Shown here piece after piece: positions 32,184-40,995 of a stretch of DNA of 48,437 nt; positions within the stretch are counted from its first letter, which is position 1, and each line of letters starts with the position of its first letter. This stretch comes from Betaproteobacteria bacterium (lineage in GTDB: Bacteria > Pseudomonadota > Gammaproteobacteria > Burkholderiales > Rhodocyclaceae). A model generated the notes under the pieces. The model was not told the DNA's origin, did no database searches, and saw nothing but the letters and a program-made list of their open reading frames with translations. Where the stretch lies: positions 1-48,437 of the forward strand of contig VEPA01000146.1 in the NCBI GenBank assembly GCA_012026675.1, in the 5' to 3' direction. The translations under genes were made by a program, and so were the position numbers.

Positions 32184-33080
32184 ATGCGGATCCGCATCAG
32201 CCTGCCGCAGCAAACCCTGGAACTGCATGACGAGCGCGGCAACTTGCTGCGCCGTTACCTGGTCTCCACGGCGAAGAACGGCGCCGGCGAACGGAAGGGC
32301 AGCTTTTGCACGCCGCGCGGGCGGCATGTCGTACGCGCAAAAGTCGGCGCCGGTGCGACGGCGAACACTGTGTTCGTGCGTCGCCGTCCGACCGGCGAAG
32401 TCTGGAGTCCGCAACTGGCGGAACAATTTCCCAATCGCGACTGGATCCTCACGCGGATCCTGTGGCTGTCTGGCAAGGAGCCGGGGCGCAACCGGCTGGG
32501 CGAAGTCGACACCATGCGCCGCTACATCTACGTGCACGGATCGCCCGATAGCGTGGCCATGGGCACGCCCGGTTCGATCGGCTGCGTGCGCATGAGGAAC
32601 TGCGACATCATCGAATTGTTCGACCTGATTCCACTGCAAACGCCGGTCGAGATCGTCGAGTTCGGCGTCGAGGCCGGGTCATGGCAGGAACTCGCGGAGC
32701 CGGCGCGCCAGGTGCGCGATGCGGTCTTTGTCGCCGAGCAGAAGGTGCCGCGCGAGATGGAATGGGACGAACATGACGCCGTTAGCCGGCATGTCATTGC
32801 GCGCGATGGCGACGGCGGCGCGATCGGCACGGGGCGCCTGCTGGCCCATGGTGAATCGGGCCACATCGGACGCATGGCAGTGCTGGCCGACCGGCGCGGC
32901 AAGGGCGTCGGCCGCGCCCTGCTGGAACGCCTGCTGGAGGAAGCGGGCGGCCAGAACATGCGGCATCTGGCCTTGCACGCGCAGACGCAGGCCGCCGGCT
33001 TCTACCGCCGTTTCGGGTTTGTCGAGGAAGGGCCCGAATTCATGGAAGCCGGCATACCGCACCGGATCATGGTGCGCTAA
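32184..33080 (+). CDS. L,D-transpeptidase (YkuD) domain fused to GNAT acetyltransferase
   Basis: This is a 298-residue two-domain protein. Residues 1-160 are a YkuD fold with the active-site block YVHGSPDSVAMGTPGSIGCVRM (His118, Cys134, Arg136 intact). Residues 165-298 are a GNAT domain with VFVAEQKVPREMEWDEHD and the acetyl-CoA loop RRGKGVGRALL. No signal peptide or membrane helix precedes the YkuD part (MRIRISLPQQTLEL), which is odd because L,D-transpeptidases act on periplasmic peptidoglycan. Either export is non-standard or the domain works in the cytoplasm. It overlaps the convergent NRDE gene by 14 bases. The pairing may be a known fusion in this group; I cannot check. Confidence 0.85.
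   Translation: MRIRISLPQQTLELHDERGNLLRRYLVSTAKNGAGERKGSFCTPRGRHVVRAKVGAGATANTVFVRRRPTGEVWSPQLAEQFPNRDWILTRILWLSGKEPGRNRLGEVDTMRRYIYVHGSPDSVAMGTPGSIGCVRMRNCDIIELFDLIPLQTPVEIVEFGVEAGSWQELAEPARQVRDAVFVAEQKVPREMEWDEHDAVSRHVIARDGDGGAIGTGRLLAHGESGHIGRMAVLADRRGKGVGRALLERLLEEAGGQNMRHLALHAQTQAAGFYRRFGFVEEGPEFMEAGIPHRIMVR
32341..32362 (+). repeat. 22-bp dispersed repeat, copy 6 (inside transpeptidase gene)
   Basis: This copy matches the consensus at 20 of 22 positions and reads KVGAGATA in frame (residues 53-60). YkuD proteins of this type naturally have a KIGAGAP-like sequence here, so this copy may be partly convergent. Confidence 0.5.
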
Positions 33081-33834
33081 GGCTAAACCTGTAGCGCAGC
33101 CGCACACCGGGCTTCGCACCGGGCAGCCAGGTCTGTTCATCGAAACTGGTCCATCCGTCCTTGCCGACACATAACACGGTGGAACCGCGCGTACCGTAAT
33201 CCGGCGACTTGACGAAGGCCGAGGATAGCAGGCGTTCCCAGTCCAGCGGAATTCCGGTTTGCGGCAGGAACTCGTCCGCATGAACTCCGTCATCCCGCAG
33301 CAGCGCAAATAAGGACCGGTCGTCGGGCAGGCGGTCTAGCGCCTGCGCCAGCGCCGTCTTGCCGGCACCGACTTTCGGCCACGGCGTATCGAGCAGATGG
33401 TTTGAAATGCCATAGACGCCCGGTTCCAGCTGCCGTGGCGAACCACCCATGTTCGACGACCACCAAAGGGTGTCGCCGTCGCCTACGAGCAGGTTGTATC
33501 CGTTGTATGCGCGGCCGCTGGCGGCAATGCGTTCAAGATAGTCTTGCGGCGTTTCACTGCCCGTCAGGAATTCCGCCACCAGGGCGCCGCGCGAGGGCAC
33601 GCCGCTGCGATTCTGCGCCGGATCGCGAAAATTGGTCAACGCGGCGAAGCGGCCGCTGCGGGTGAACCCCATCCAGGTGCCGCCGGCTTCGATATCGAGC
33701 CCGGCCAGCACTTGCGGCGCGTGCTTCCAGAAGGCGGCAGGGGCGGTCGGCCGGGCAAAGAACTCGTCACGATTGGCCGCCACCACGAGGGGATAGTTCG
33801 AATGCACCCGCCAGGCGACGAGGATGAGGCACAT
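33067..33834 (-). CDS. NRDE (TANGO2-like) family protein
   Basis: This 255-residue protein begins MCLILVAWRVHSNYPLVVAANRDEFF, with the Cys2 and the NRDE motif that name the family. Other conserved parts are GGTWMGFTRSGRFAALTNFRD, RGALVAEFL, YNGYNLLVGD and YGISNHLLDTPWPKV. Family members resemble N-terminal nucleophile hydrolases, and eukaryotic TANGO2 is linked to haem or acyl-CoA handling; the bacterial reaction is not established. It lies 8 bases downstream of ygfZ on the same strand, so the two are probably co-transcribed. Repeat copy 9 is inside (KVGAGKTA). Confidence 0.9.
   Translation of the reverse strand: MCLILVAWRVHSNYPLVVAANRDEFFARPTAPAAFWKHAPQVLAGLDIEAGGTWMGFTRSGRFAALTNFRDPAQNRSGVPSRGALVAEFLTGSETPQDYLERIAASGRAYNGYNLLVGDGDTLWWSSNMGGSPRQLEPGVYGISNHLLDTPWPKVGAGKTALAQALDRLPDDRSLFALLRDDGVHADEFLPQTGIPLDWERLLSSAFVKSPDYGTRGSTVLCVGKDGWTSFDEQTWLPGAKPGVRLRYRFSLSAP
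33353..33374 (-). repeat. 22-bp dispersed repeat, copy 9 (inside NRDE gene)
   Basis: This copy matches the consensus at 20 of 22 positions and is the only copy on the minus strand. It is read in frame in the sense direction of its gene as KVGAGKTA. Confidence 0.55.
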
Positions 33835-33842
33835 CTTTCGCG

Positions 33843-34868
33843 TCAGGCTATCTCATACGGCAGCGGCAGAAACTCCAAGCGCTCGCCGGACACCGACCCG
33901 ACATGAACCTCGCCGGCTTCCACGGCAACGCTTTGCACGCAGCCCAGGCATTCGAAGCCGCCGGCCGGGGAGGGCGCCGCGCTGACAATCGCGCCGCAAT
34001 GCTGGTCTCCGGTTTCCGGCGCGTAGACGTGGGTGCCGGGGGAGGGCGCCGCACCAAGCCGGGCGCGGTAGGTACGCCGCTTGACCTTGCCCAGATACTG
34101 GGTGCGGGCGACGATTTCCTGACCCGGATAGCAGCCCTTGCTGAAACTCACCCCCGCCACGGCCGGCAGTTCCATGTTCAGCATCTGCGGCACGAACGCC
34201 TCTTGGGTCGCCGCAAGCACCCGCGGTTGCCCCGCGGCGATCTCCAGCCATTGCCAGGCGACCAGACCCACCGGCTTGGCCGCCGCCAACAATTTCGGCC
34301 ACCGTGAAACCGCAGCGGCGGGGTCAAGGGCCAGCAGCCAGCGCGTGTCATCGAGCCTGATCGCCAGCCCTTCTTCTGTCGCAGCTACGCCAAAGCGCGG
34401 CAGTTTAGCGGCCGCATCGCCAAGAGTCGGCGCCGGCGAGACGGCGCCCGCGGTCGAATAGCCGATGAGGGCGCGCTCCGCCGTGGCATCGCTGAGCTTG
34501 ACCTTGGAGCGCAACACGTACATCGACAGTTTTTTCAGGATCGGCGAAAGGATTTCGCGCGGCAGCATGAGCAGAAAATCATCGCCGTCGCGCCAGATCA
34601 ACAGCAGCGCCAGCAGGCGTCCCTTGGCCGTGCATAACCCGGCAAAGCGTGCGTCAGCCGGTGTGATGCCGTTGATATCGTTGGTCACCAGGTTGTGCAG
34701 AAAAGTGGTCGAATCAACGCCACTGACACGGATCAGACCCATATCGGTCAAGGGCGCAGCAACCGCATGGTCGCGTGCCGCGAGGAGTTCTTCAGAGGTG
34801 CCATCGAAGCGGCTGCCATCGGCCGCCAGTCCTTGGGCGGCAAGGAAGGAGTTCCAATCTTGGGTCAT
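33843..34868 (-). CDS. ygfZ: YgfZ/GcvT-like folate-binding protein
   Basis: This 341-residue protein of the YgfZ/Iba57 family uses tetrahydrofolate to help assembly or repair of Fe-S clusters and, in E. coli, affects tRNA modification. Start at 34868 (MTQDWNSFLAAQG); the frame is open to 34964 but the extra residues are unrelated. The signature KGCYPGQEIVARTQYLGKVKRR carries the essential cysteine. MGLIRVSGVDSTTFLHNLVTNDI is the conserved N-terminal block. Repeat copy 7 falls in a linker (TAGAVSPAPTLGDAA). It is divergent from mltG across 86 bases, a common ygfZ/mltG arrangement. Confidence 0.93.
   Translation of the reverse strand: MTQDWNSFLAAQGLAADGSRFDGTSEELLAARDHAVAAPLTDMGLIRVSGVDSTTFLHNLVTNDINGITPADARFAGLCTAKGRLLALLLIWRDGDDFLLMLPREILSPILKKLSMYVLRSKVKLSDATAERALIGYSTAGAVSPAPTLGDAAAKLPRFGVAATEEGLAIRLDDTRWLLALDPAAAVSRWPKLLAAAKPVGLVAWQWLEIAAGQPRVLAATQEAFVPQMLNMELPAVAGVSFSKGCYPGQEIVARTQYLGKVKRRTYRARLGAAPSPGTHVYAPETGDQHCGAIVSAAPSPAGGFECLGCVQSVAVEAGEVHVGSVSGERLEFLPLPYEIA
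34424..34445 (+). repeat. 22-bp dispersed repeat, copy 7 (inside ygfZ, antisense)
   Basis: This copy matches the consensus at 21 of 22 positions and lies antisense to its gene, where it encodes AVSPAPT in a poorly conserved linker. Confidence 0.72.
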
Positions 34869-34954
34869 GAGGTGCGTCCGGGTCGAGGGTGTGGTAATGC
34901 TATTATCGCGGTCAGGTTGCAGATTGCGCCGGCCCCAAATATTTTCAAGACATT

Positions 34955-35947
34955 GTGCGTACATTCAAATTTGTCCTGCTGCTGGTCATTCTCGCATTTG
35001 TCGCTGGAATCATGGGTGTCAGCTGGTTTACGACCCGTCAATTGCCCATGCGCAGCGACCCGACCATGTTCTCGATACCGGCAGGCGCCAGCCTGCGCAC
35101 GGCGGCACAGGTAATCGAGTCCGCGGGCATCGATCTCCCGGCGTGGCAACTGGAATTGCTGGGGCGCGTCATGGGTCGCTCGTCGAAGATCAAGGCCGGA
35201 AGTTATGAAGTGGAAGATGGGCTCACTGCCTTGACCCTGCTCGACAAATTGACGCGTGGCGACGTCACCCAAGGGGAACTGGTTCTGGTGGAAGGCAAGA
35301 CATTTCGCCAGTTCCGCGCAATGATCAACGAACATCCTGATCTCGCCCATGACTCGCAGAAATTCAGCGATGCCAAGATTCTTGCCCATTTGGGCATCAA
35401 GGAAACCCATCCGGAAGGCTTGTTCTTTCCCGATACCTATCTGTTCAACAAAGGCAGCAGCGATTTCGACGTACTGCGCAGGGCCTACAAGGCGATGCAG
35501 CCGAAACTGGCGGCTGCCTGGGAGAAACGTGAAACTACCCTGCCGGTCAAGACACCCTACGAGTTGTTGATCCTGGCTTCGATCGTGGAAAAGGAAACCG
35601 GCTTAGCGGCGGATCGGCCGCAAATCGCAGCCGTCTTCGTCAATCGGCTGCGCCGCGGAATGTTGCTGCAGACTGATCCGACCGTGATTTATGGACTTGG
35701 CGAGCGCTTTGACGGCAATCTGCGCAAGGCGGACTTGCTGGCCGATACGCCGTGGAATACCTACACGCGACCCGGTTTGCCGCCGACGCCAATTGCCATG
35801 CCGAGCCTGGCTTCGCTCCAGGCAGCGGCGAAACCGCCGCCAAGCGACATGTTGTACTTCGTCGCTCGGGGCGATGGATCGAGCGAGTTTTCGGCCACGC
35901 TGGATGAACACAACAGCGCGGTCGCAAAATACCAGAAGAAGCAGTAG
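34955..35947 (+). CDS. mltG: Endolytic murein transglycosylase MltG
   Basis: MltG cleaves nascent glycan strands and so acts as a peptidoglycan terminase. The 330-residue protein starts at a GTG (34955). It has one N-terminal membrane anchor ([20 protein letters not shown]), a LysM-like segment, then the YceG fold with the catalytic Glu in [25 protein letters not shown] and [19 protein letters not shown] are invariant family blocks. It is followed after 4 bases by tmk, the usual order. Confidence 0.96.
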   Translation: MRTFKFVLLLVILAFVAGIMGVSWFTTRQLPMRSDPTMFSIPAGASLRTAAQVIESAGIDLPAWQLELLGRVMGRSSKIKAGSYEVEDGLTALTLLDKLTRGDVTQGELVLVEGKTFRQFRAMINEHPDLAHDSQKFSDAKILAHLGIKETHPEGLFFPDTYLFNKGSSDFDVLRRAYKAMQPKLAAAWEKRETTLPVKTPYELLILASIVEKETGLAADRPQIAAVFVNRLRRGMLLQTDPTVIYGLGERFDGNLRKADLLADTPWNTYTRPGLPPTPIAMPSLASLQAAAKPPPSDMLYFVARGDGSSEFSATLDEHNSAVAKYQKKQ

Positions 35948-35951
35948 GCGC

Positions 35952-36563
35952 ATGGCGCGCGGCCGTTTCATCAGTTTCGAAGGCATCGATGGTGCCGGAA
36001 AAAGCACCCAGCACGCATGGATGGTGCACCATCTGCGCCAGCAGGGGCGTACCGTAGTCGCCACCCGCGAACCCGGCGGAACGCCTTTGGGCGAGAAGCT
36101 TCGCACCCTCTTGCTGATGGAACCCATGCATCTGGAAACCGAGGCATTGCTGATGTTTGCCGCCCGGCGTGAACACATCGCACAAGTGATAGCACCGGCA
36201 CTGGCACGCGGCGAATGGGTTGTCTGCGACCGTTTCGTCGATGCTTCGTTTGCCTATCAGGGAGGAGGGCGGGGACTCGCCTGGAACAAGCTCGAAGACT
36301 TGGCCCGTTGGGTGCTGGGCGATCTGCAACCGGATCTGACCCTGATCTTCGATGCCCCGGTGGAAATTGCCCAGCAGCGCCTGCATGCGGCAACGGCCAA
36401 CCCGGACCGCTTCGAGCAGGAACAATCGGTTTTTTTTGAAAGAGTGCGCTCCGCCTATTTGCGCATAGCACGGGAAAATCCCGATCGAGTGCGCCTGATC
36501 GACGCCACGCAGACCCCGGAAACTATTAACAAGTTACTTGAGATTATAATTGCAACACTCTGA
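35952..36563 (+). CDS. tmk: Thymidylate kinase
   Basis: Tmk phosphorylates dTMP to dTDP. The 203-residue protein has the P-loop [12 protein letters not shown], the DR(Y/F) motif [33 protein letters not shown] for dTMP binding and the lid region [11 protein letters not shown]. Its C-terminus ([11 protein letters not shown]) runs into an AT-rich patch shared with the start of holB, which overlaps it by 14 bases. Confidence 0.97.
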   Translation: MARGRFISFEGIDGAGKSTQHAWMVHHLRQQGRTVVATREPGGTPLGEKLRTLLLMEPMHLETEALLMFAARREHIAQVIAPALARGEWVVCDRFVDASFAYQGGGRGLAWNKLEDLARWVLGDLQPDLTLIFDAPVEIAQQRLHAATANPDRFEQEQSVFFERVRSAYLRIARENPDRVRLIDATQTPETINKLLEIIIATL

Positions 36564-37605
36564 TAATAAATATATTAATTGGAATGATGGAATAAAGCGG
36601 CAATTGCTCGGCCAAGGGCTTGCCCGTCTTCCTCACGCCATGCTGCTGGTTGGTCCGGTCGGCGTCGGCAAAACTGCATTCGCCGAGGATCTTGCTGCGC
36701 TTCTTCTTTGCGAAGCGACGGGACCCGACTTGCTGGCTTGTGACGAATGCCATGCCTGTCGTTGGTTGCATGCCGGGAATCATCCCGATTTTCGACGCGT
36801 TGCGCCGGACGACGAGAACGAAGCCGAGTCAGGCAGTGCTGAAAAGGCCGCCGAAAAGAACAAGAAGCGCGCCTCGAACAGTATCCGTATTGACCAAATC
36901 CGCGAACTTGAAGGCTTCGTATTCGTCGGCAGTCACCGCAACGGAAATCGCGTGGTGCTGATCACCGAAGCGGACGCAATGAATCCGCCGGCCGCCAATG
37001 CACTTCTTAAAATACTTGAAGAACCGCCTGCAACTGTATATTTTATATTGATTACTATAAGATCGAAGGCACTCTTACCGACCCTGCGGAGTCGCTGCCG
37101 GGTCATATCATTTGGCCCCCCGGATGGCGCTGCTGCCGCGAACTGGCTGCTGGGCGCCGGGCTTGAAATGCAGGCCAAGCGCTATCTCGATCTGGCTGGC
37201 GGAGCTCCGATGCGCGTGGCGCAGTGGAAAGATCAGGGGCAATTGGCGCCGATCGACGCATTGGTCGATTCGCTAATCTCGCCGCCGTCCGATCCGATGG
37301 TACTCGCCGCCAGATGGGATGGCCTGCTCAAGGGCGACGGCATGTTTCGAATGGAAAACCTGGTCGAAGGGGTCCAGCGCTGGCTGTTCGATCTGACCCA
37401 GGAACGCATGGCCGGCGAGGTTCGCTACCACGCCGCCTGGCCTCGCCCAAAGGGCGTGCAAAACCTCAACCCGCAGGGATTGCTGGCCGCCTGGCGCGAG
37501 ATCGGCCAGTTTCGTCGCAGCGCCCGTCACCCATTGAATCAATTGCTGTTTCTAGAAAATATGGCGGCCCATTTTCTGCGCGCACTGCGTCCAATGCCGT
37601 CATGA
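36550..37605 (+). CDS. holB: DNA polymerase III delta' subunit
   Basis: This clamp-loader subunit of 351 residues starts at a TTG (36550) inside the end of tmk; no in-frame ATG fits before the P-loop, and [25 protein letters not shown] is the expected opening. It has the P-loop [12 protein letters not shown], a four-Cys zinc module ([21 protein letters not shown]), the LLKILEEPP block and the SRC-like LRSRCRV. An acidic/basic insert (residues 92-110, [17 protein letters not shown]) is longer than in E. coli. The PilZ gene often found between holB and tatD is missing here; the tatD start overlaps the stop (ATGA). Confidence 0.93.
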   Translation: MQHSDNKYINWNDGIKRQLLGQGLARLPHAMLLVGPVGVGKTAFAEDLAALLLCEATGPDLLACDECHACRWLHAGNHPDFRRVAPDDENEAESGSAEKAAEKNKKRASNSIRIDQIRELEGFVFVGSHRNGNRVVLITEADAMNPPAANALLKILEEPPATVYFILITIRSKALLPTLRSRCRVISFGPPDGAAAANWLLGAGLEMQAKRYLDLAGGAPMRVAQWKDQGQLAPIDALVDSLISPPSDPMVLAARWDGLLKGDGMFRMENLVEGVQRWLFDLTQERMAGEVRYHAAWPRPKGVQNLNPQGLLAAWREIGQFRRSARHPLNQLLFLENMAAHFLRALRPMPS

Positions 37606-38384
37606 ACACGCTGCTGGTCGATTCGCACTGCCACCTCGACTTCCCCGACTTTCAAGGACGGGAAGATGAACTTCTGGCTGCCATGAAGGCCAACAAGGTG
37701 GGTTGGGCGCTGATCGCGGGAGTTACCCTGGAGCGCTTGCCGGTTGCGCTGGCCCTGACCGAGCGTTTCCCCAACTTGTTCGCGGCGGTCGGTGTTCATC
37801 CCGACACGCAGGAGGGCCAGGAAGCTGATGAAGAGACCTTGATTCGCCTTGCCGACCACCCGAAAATAATCGCGATCGGCGAAACAGGGCTGGATTACTA
37901 CCGCCTTGAAGGCGATCTGGAATGGCAGCGAAAACGTTTTCGCACCCATATTCGCGCCGCGCGAAAGACCAGCAAGCCTTTGATTATTCACACTAGAGAA
38001 GCTGCTGCCGACACATTGCGGATTCTTCAGGAAGAAGGCGCTGAAGAAGTCGGGGGAGTCTTCCATTGCTTTACCGAGACTCTTGCCGTGGCCGAGGCAG
38101 CTCTTGCCCTCGGTTTCCACATTTCCATATCCGGCATCGTCACGTTCAAGAATGCTCTTCAGATCAAGGAAGTAGCAAGTTCTGTCCCGCTTGACCGGTT
38201 ACTCGTCGAGACCGATGCCCCTTACCTTGCCCCCGTCCCGCATCGCGGCAAACTGAATCATCCCGCATTGGTACGCCATGTCGCCGAAGAAGTGGCACAC
38301 TTGCACGGGGTCAGCCTCGAAGCCCTGGCGGAAGCGACCACACGCAACTTTTTCCGCCTCTTCAGGATTGATGATAATGCGTAA
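37602..38384 (+). CDS. tatD: TatD family metal-dependent hydrolase
   Basis: This 260-residue TIM-barrel nuclease/hydrolase has the metal ligands in DSHCHLDFPDF, the Glu of IGETGLDYYR, PLIIHTREA, GGVFHCFTE and the final Asp of LLVETDAPYLAP. Relatives degrade DNA in repair or remove D-residues from DNA. The order mltG-tmk-holB-tatD is the standard proteobacterial neighbourhood (YcfH type). Start at 37602 is coupled to holB by a 4-base overlap. Confidence 0.95.
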   Translation: MNTLLVDSHCHLDFPDFQGREDELLAAMKANKVGWALIAGVTLERLPVALALTERFPNLFAAVGVHPDTQEGQEADEETLIRLADHPKIIAIGETGLDYYRLEGDLEWQRKRFRTHIRAARKTSKPLIIHTREAAADTLRILQEEGAEEVGGVFHCFTETLAVAEAALALGFHISISGIVTFKNALQIKEVASSVPLDRLLVETDAPYLAPVPHRGKLNHPALVRHVAEEVAHLHGVSLEALAEATTRNFFRLFRIDDNA

Positions 38385-39006
38385 CTTATTGATTGGAAGT
38401 GTTTGTTACGTAGTTGCAATGTTCGCGCACGCCGGAGCCTACGAGGATATTCTCACCGCCGCGAACAATGATGACACGGCAACGGTGGTCGGCCTGCTAC
38501 AGCGCGGAATGGACGTAAATACGGCGGATCGAACCGGAACAACCCTGGTGATGATTGCTGCCCGCAATGGCAACATGCAATTGCTGCAAACGCTTCTTGC
38601 CCGCCGGGCCAACGTCAATCGTCGCAACCAGCATGGCGACACAGCCTTGCTTATGGCGGCAATCAAGCCTGCGCCTGATGCGGCGAAGGCGTTGATTGAA
38701 AATGGCGCGGAGCTCAATCCAGACGGCTGGACGCCATTGCACTATGCCGTGTTTAGCGGCAGCACGGAAGTCGCGGCAATGCTGATCGCCAAGGGCGCAA
38801 AACTGGACGCCCGTGCGCCCAATGGACAAACCGCTCTCATGCTGGCGGTCAAACAGGGAAAGCTTGAGCTAGTGCAGTTGTTGGTCAATGCCCGTGCGGA
38901 TTTAAGGCTGACGGATAGCGATGGCCTCACGGCACTAGGCCTGGCGAAGAAACTGGATCATTCGGGCATGGTCACGTATCTGCGCAGGTCCGGGGCGGTC
39001 GATTAG
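38377..39006 (+). CDS. Secreted/periplasmic ankyrin-repeat protein
   Basis: This 209-residue protein has a probable signal peptide (LLIGSVCYVVAMFAHAG) and at least four ankyrin repeats with the TALxxA and ADVNxRD-like pattern: GTTLVMIAARNGNMQLLQTLLARRANVN, HGDTALLMAAI, GWTPLHYAVFSGSTEVAAML, and NGQTALMLAVKQGKLELVQLLV. I prefer the ATG at 38377 because AGGA lies 9 bases before it; 38371 is the alternative. It overlaps tatD by 8 bases. Periplasmic ankyrin proteins can protect or regulate redox enzymes, but nothing ties this one to a partner. The candidate dif site lies just after its stop. Confidence 0.8.
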   Translation: MRNLLIGSVCYVVAMFAHAGAYEDILTAANNDDTATVVGLLQRGMDVNTADRTGTTLVMIAARNGNMQLLQTLLARRANVNRRNQHGDTALLMAAIKPAPDAAKALIENGAELNPDGWTPLHYAVFSGSTEVAAMLIAKGAKLDARAPNGQTALMLAVKQGKLELVQLLVNARADLRLTDSDGLTALGLAKKLDHSGMVTYLRRSGAVD

Positions 39007-39037
39007 CTGTAGAACGGCCCCCACCTAAACGAGACGT

Positions 39038-39065
39038 ACTTCGCATAATTGGCATTATGTAAAAT
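39038..39065 (+). other. Candidate chromosome dimer resolution site (dif)
   Basis: The 28-base site has an 11-base XerC-type arm ACTTCGCATAA, a 6-base spacer TTGGCA and an 11-base XerD-type arm TTATGTAAAAT. The E. coli XerD arm is TTATGTTAAAT (one mismatch), and CGCATAA matches the inner XerC arm exactly. It lies in a gap between convergent genes (39007-39106), the usual home of dif. Gene strands switch here: to its left most genes are on plus, to its right all nine are on minus, as expected at the replication terminus. Confidence 0.8.
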
Positions 39066-39106
39066 AGCTTTGGTGGCATCAGGAGCTGAAGAACCACCAG
39101 GCGCAC

Positions 39107-40909
39107 TCAAAGATCGAGCTGCAACGCCGCGAGACGGGCATACAAGCCACCCTGACTACGCAAATCCTCCGGGCTGCCGATCTCGACGATACGTCCGTGT
39201 GCCATCACCACGATCCGGTCGACCTTCTGCACCGTGGCAAGTCGATGGGCGATGATCAGAGTGGTGCGGCCCTCCATTGCAGCGCTGAGACCTTTTTGCA
39301 CCAGAATTTCGGATTCTGCATCGAGCGCGCTTGTGGCTTCGTCAAGCAGCAGCAAGGGAGCGCCTTTCAGAATCGCTCGCGCGATGGCGATGCGCTGGCG
39401 CTGGCCGCCTGACAGTCGCGTGCCGCGTTCGCCGAGGAAGGTCTGGTAGCCGTCAGGCAAACGTTCGATGAACTCATCCACCCGCGCTGCCCGCGCCGCC
39501 TCAAGAACTTCACCATCGCTGGCCGAAGCCCGTCCGTAGCGGATGTTTTCCATGGCATCGGCGGAAAAGATCACCGGATCCTGCGGCACGATGGCTATTC
39601 CGCCGCGCAGATCGTGCAAACTCAAGCGCCGGATATCCTGACCGTTGAGGCGGATGTTGCCGGCCGAGACCTCGTAATAGCGCAGCAATAGTTGAAAAAG
39701 GCTGGTCTTTCCGGCACCTGAAGGTCCGACCAGGGCAACGCTCTCACCGGGGGCGATTTCGAGGTTGATGCCGTCCAAAGCAAGGATCTGCGGACGTGCA
39801 GGATAGCTGAAGACGACATGCTCGAAACTGATTCGTGCGCGGGCCGGGTGGATCGGCGTCTCGGGCCGCCCTGCTTCGCGAATCGCCGGTTCGGCGTGTA
39901 GAAGTTCCAGCAGCCTTCCCGTGGCGCCAGCGGCGCGCATTACGTCGCCCCATACCTCCGCCATGGTACCCACGCCACCGGCCACCAGAGCTGCATAGAG
40001 TACGAAGGACGCCAATTGTCCACCCGTCAGGATGCCGTCATGGACCTGGCGTGCGCCTACCCACAGCACGAAAATGATCGTACCCATCACCGCCGTAATG
40101 ATCAGCACGGTCAGCGCCGAACGCACCCGGGTACGTCGGATGGCGGTGACGAAGCTGCTTTCCGTTCGCTGCGCAAAGCGCCCTGCTTCCTGTTTTTCCT
40201 GTGTAAATGCCTGAACTGTCGGCATCGCGTTGAGGATTTCTCCGGCCAGCGCAGACGCATCGGCGATTCGGTCCTGCGACTCGCGCGACAGCTTCTTGAC
40301 CCGGCGGCCGATGGCAATGATGGGCAGAGTCAGCAGGGCCATCAGGCCGAGGTTCAGTGAGAACAGGTAAAAACTGGTGACGGCCAGCATCACCATGCCG
40401 CCGATGAACTGGAACAGGCTGCGCAGTCCCATGGAAATGGAACTGCCGACCACGGTCTGGATCAATGTCGTGTCGCCGGTCAGGCGCGACAGCACCTCTC
40501 CGGTCTGCAGGGTCTCGAAGAATTGCGGTGACTGTCCCAGCACACGTTGATAGACGGCGTTGCGCAAGTCGGCCGTGACACGCTCACCGATCCACGAAAC
40601 GACGTAGAAACGCGACGCCACAGTCACTGCCCAGAAACTCGCGAGGCCGAACAGGGCGAGGAAATGTCCATTGAGGCTCAAGGCGCCGAGCAAGCCCCCG
40701 CTCGCTCGTTCCCTGTCGCCGAAGCCGAAATCGATCAGGTCGCGAAATGCCAGCGGCACCAGCAGGATGGTCGCCGATCCGACGCAGAGAAGCACAAAAG
40801 CCAGCGCAATGCGGGCCCGATAGGGCTTGAGGAAAGGCAGCAAACCGCGCAAAGACGACAGGCGACGGGGATTTGCCGGGGCAACCGGGAGGCTTTGGGG
40901 CATGCGCAA
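39107..40909 (-). CDS. ABC exporter (MsbA-like, fused TM and ATPase domains)
   Basis: This is a 600-residue half-transporter. Six membrane helices lie in the first 330 residues (ARIALAFVLLCVGSATILLV, FLALFGLASFWAVTVASRF and others). The ATPase domain has Walker A GPSGAGKTS, Q-loop IAIVPQDPVIF, signature LSGGQRQRIAIARA, Walker B LLLLDEATSALD and the switch His in IIAHRLAT. It resembles the MsbA-related subgroup of proteobacteria that is distinct from true MsbA. It may export lipids, peptides or drugs; no partner gene points to the cargo. Start could be 40909 or 40903. Confidence 0.92.
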   Translation of the reverse strand: MRMPQSLPVAPANPRRLSSLRGLLPFLKPYRARIALAFVLLCVGSATILLVPLAFRDLIDFGFGDRERASGGLLGALSLNGHFLALFGLASFWAVTVASRFYVVSWIGERVTADLRNAVYQRVLGQSPQFFETLQTGEVLSRLTGDTTLIQTVVGSSISMGLRSLFQFIGGMVMLAVTSFYLFSLNLGLMALLTLPIIAIGRRVKKLSRESQDRIADASALAGEILNAMPTVQAFTQEKQEAGRFAQRTESSFVTAIRRTRVRSALTVLIITAVMGTIIFVLWVGARQVHDGILTGGQLASFVLYAALVAGGVGTMAEVWGDVMRAAGATGRLLELLHAEPAIREAGRPETPIHPARARISFEHVVFSYPARPQILALDGINLEIAPGESVALVGPSGAGKTSLFQLLLRYYEVSAGNIRLNGQDIRRLSLHDLRGGIAIVPQDPVIFSADAMENIRYGRASASDGEVLEAARAARVDEFIERLPDGYQTFLGERGTRLSGGQRQRIAIARAILKGAPLLLLDEATSALDAESEILVQKGLSAAMEGRTTLIIAHRLATVQKVDRIVVMAHGRIVEIGSPEDLRSQGGLYARLAALQLDL

Positions 40910-40995
40910 TTATCGTTTGTCCCGGGTCGCTCTGCTACAAGCCCGCATCAGTTTGCGTCGCCGACCAAAGGGGCGCGGCAAAAAATCAATCGTAT

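Noticed and set aside
33353-33374. P-loop-like VGAGKTA in the NRDE protein
   Set aside because: No surrounding ATPase fold; it is explained by the dispersed repeat.
36661-36690. GTCGGC stretch in holB as another repeat copy
   Set aside because: It encodes the true P-loop GPVGVGKT and matches the repeat only partly.
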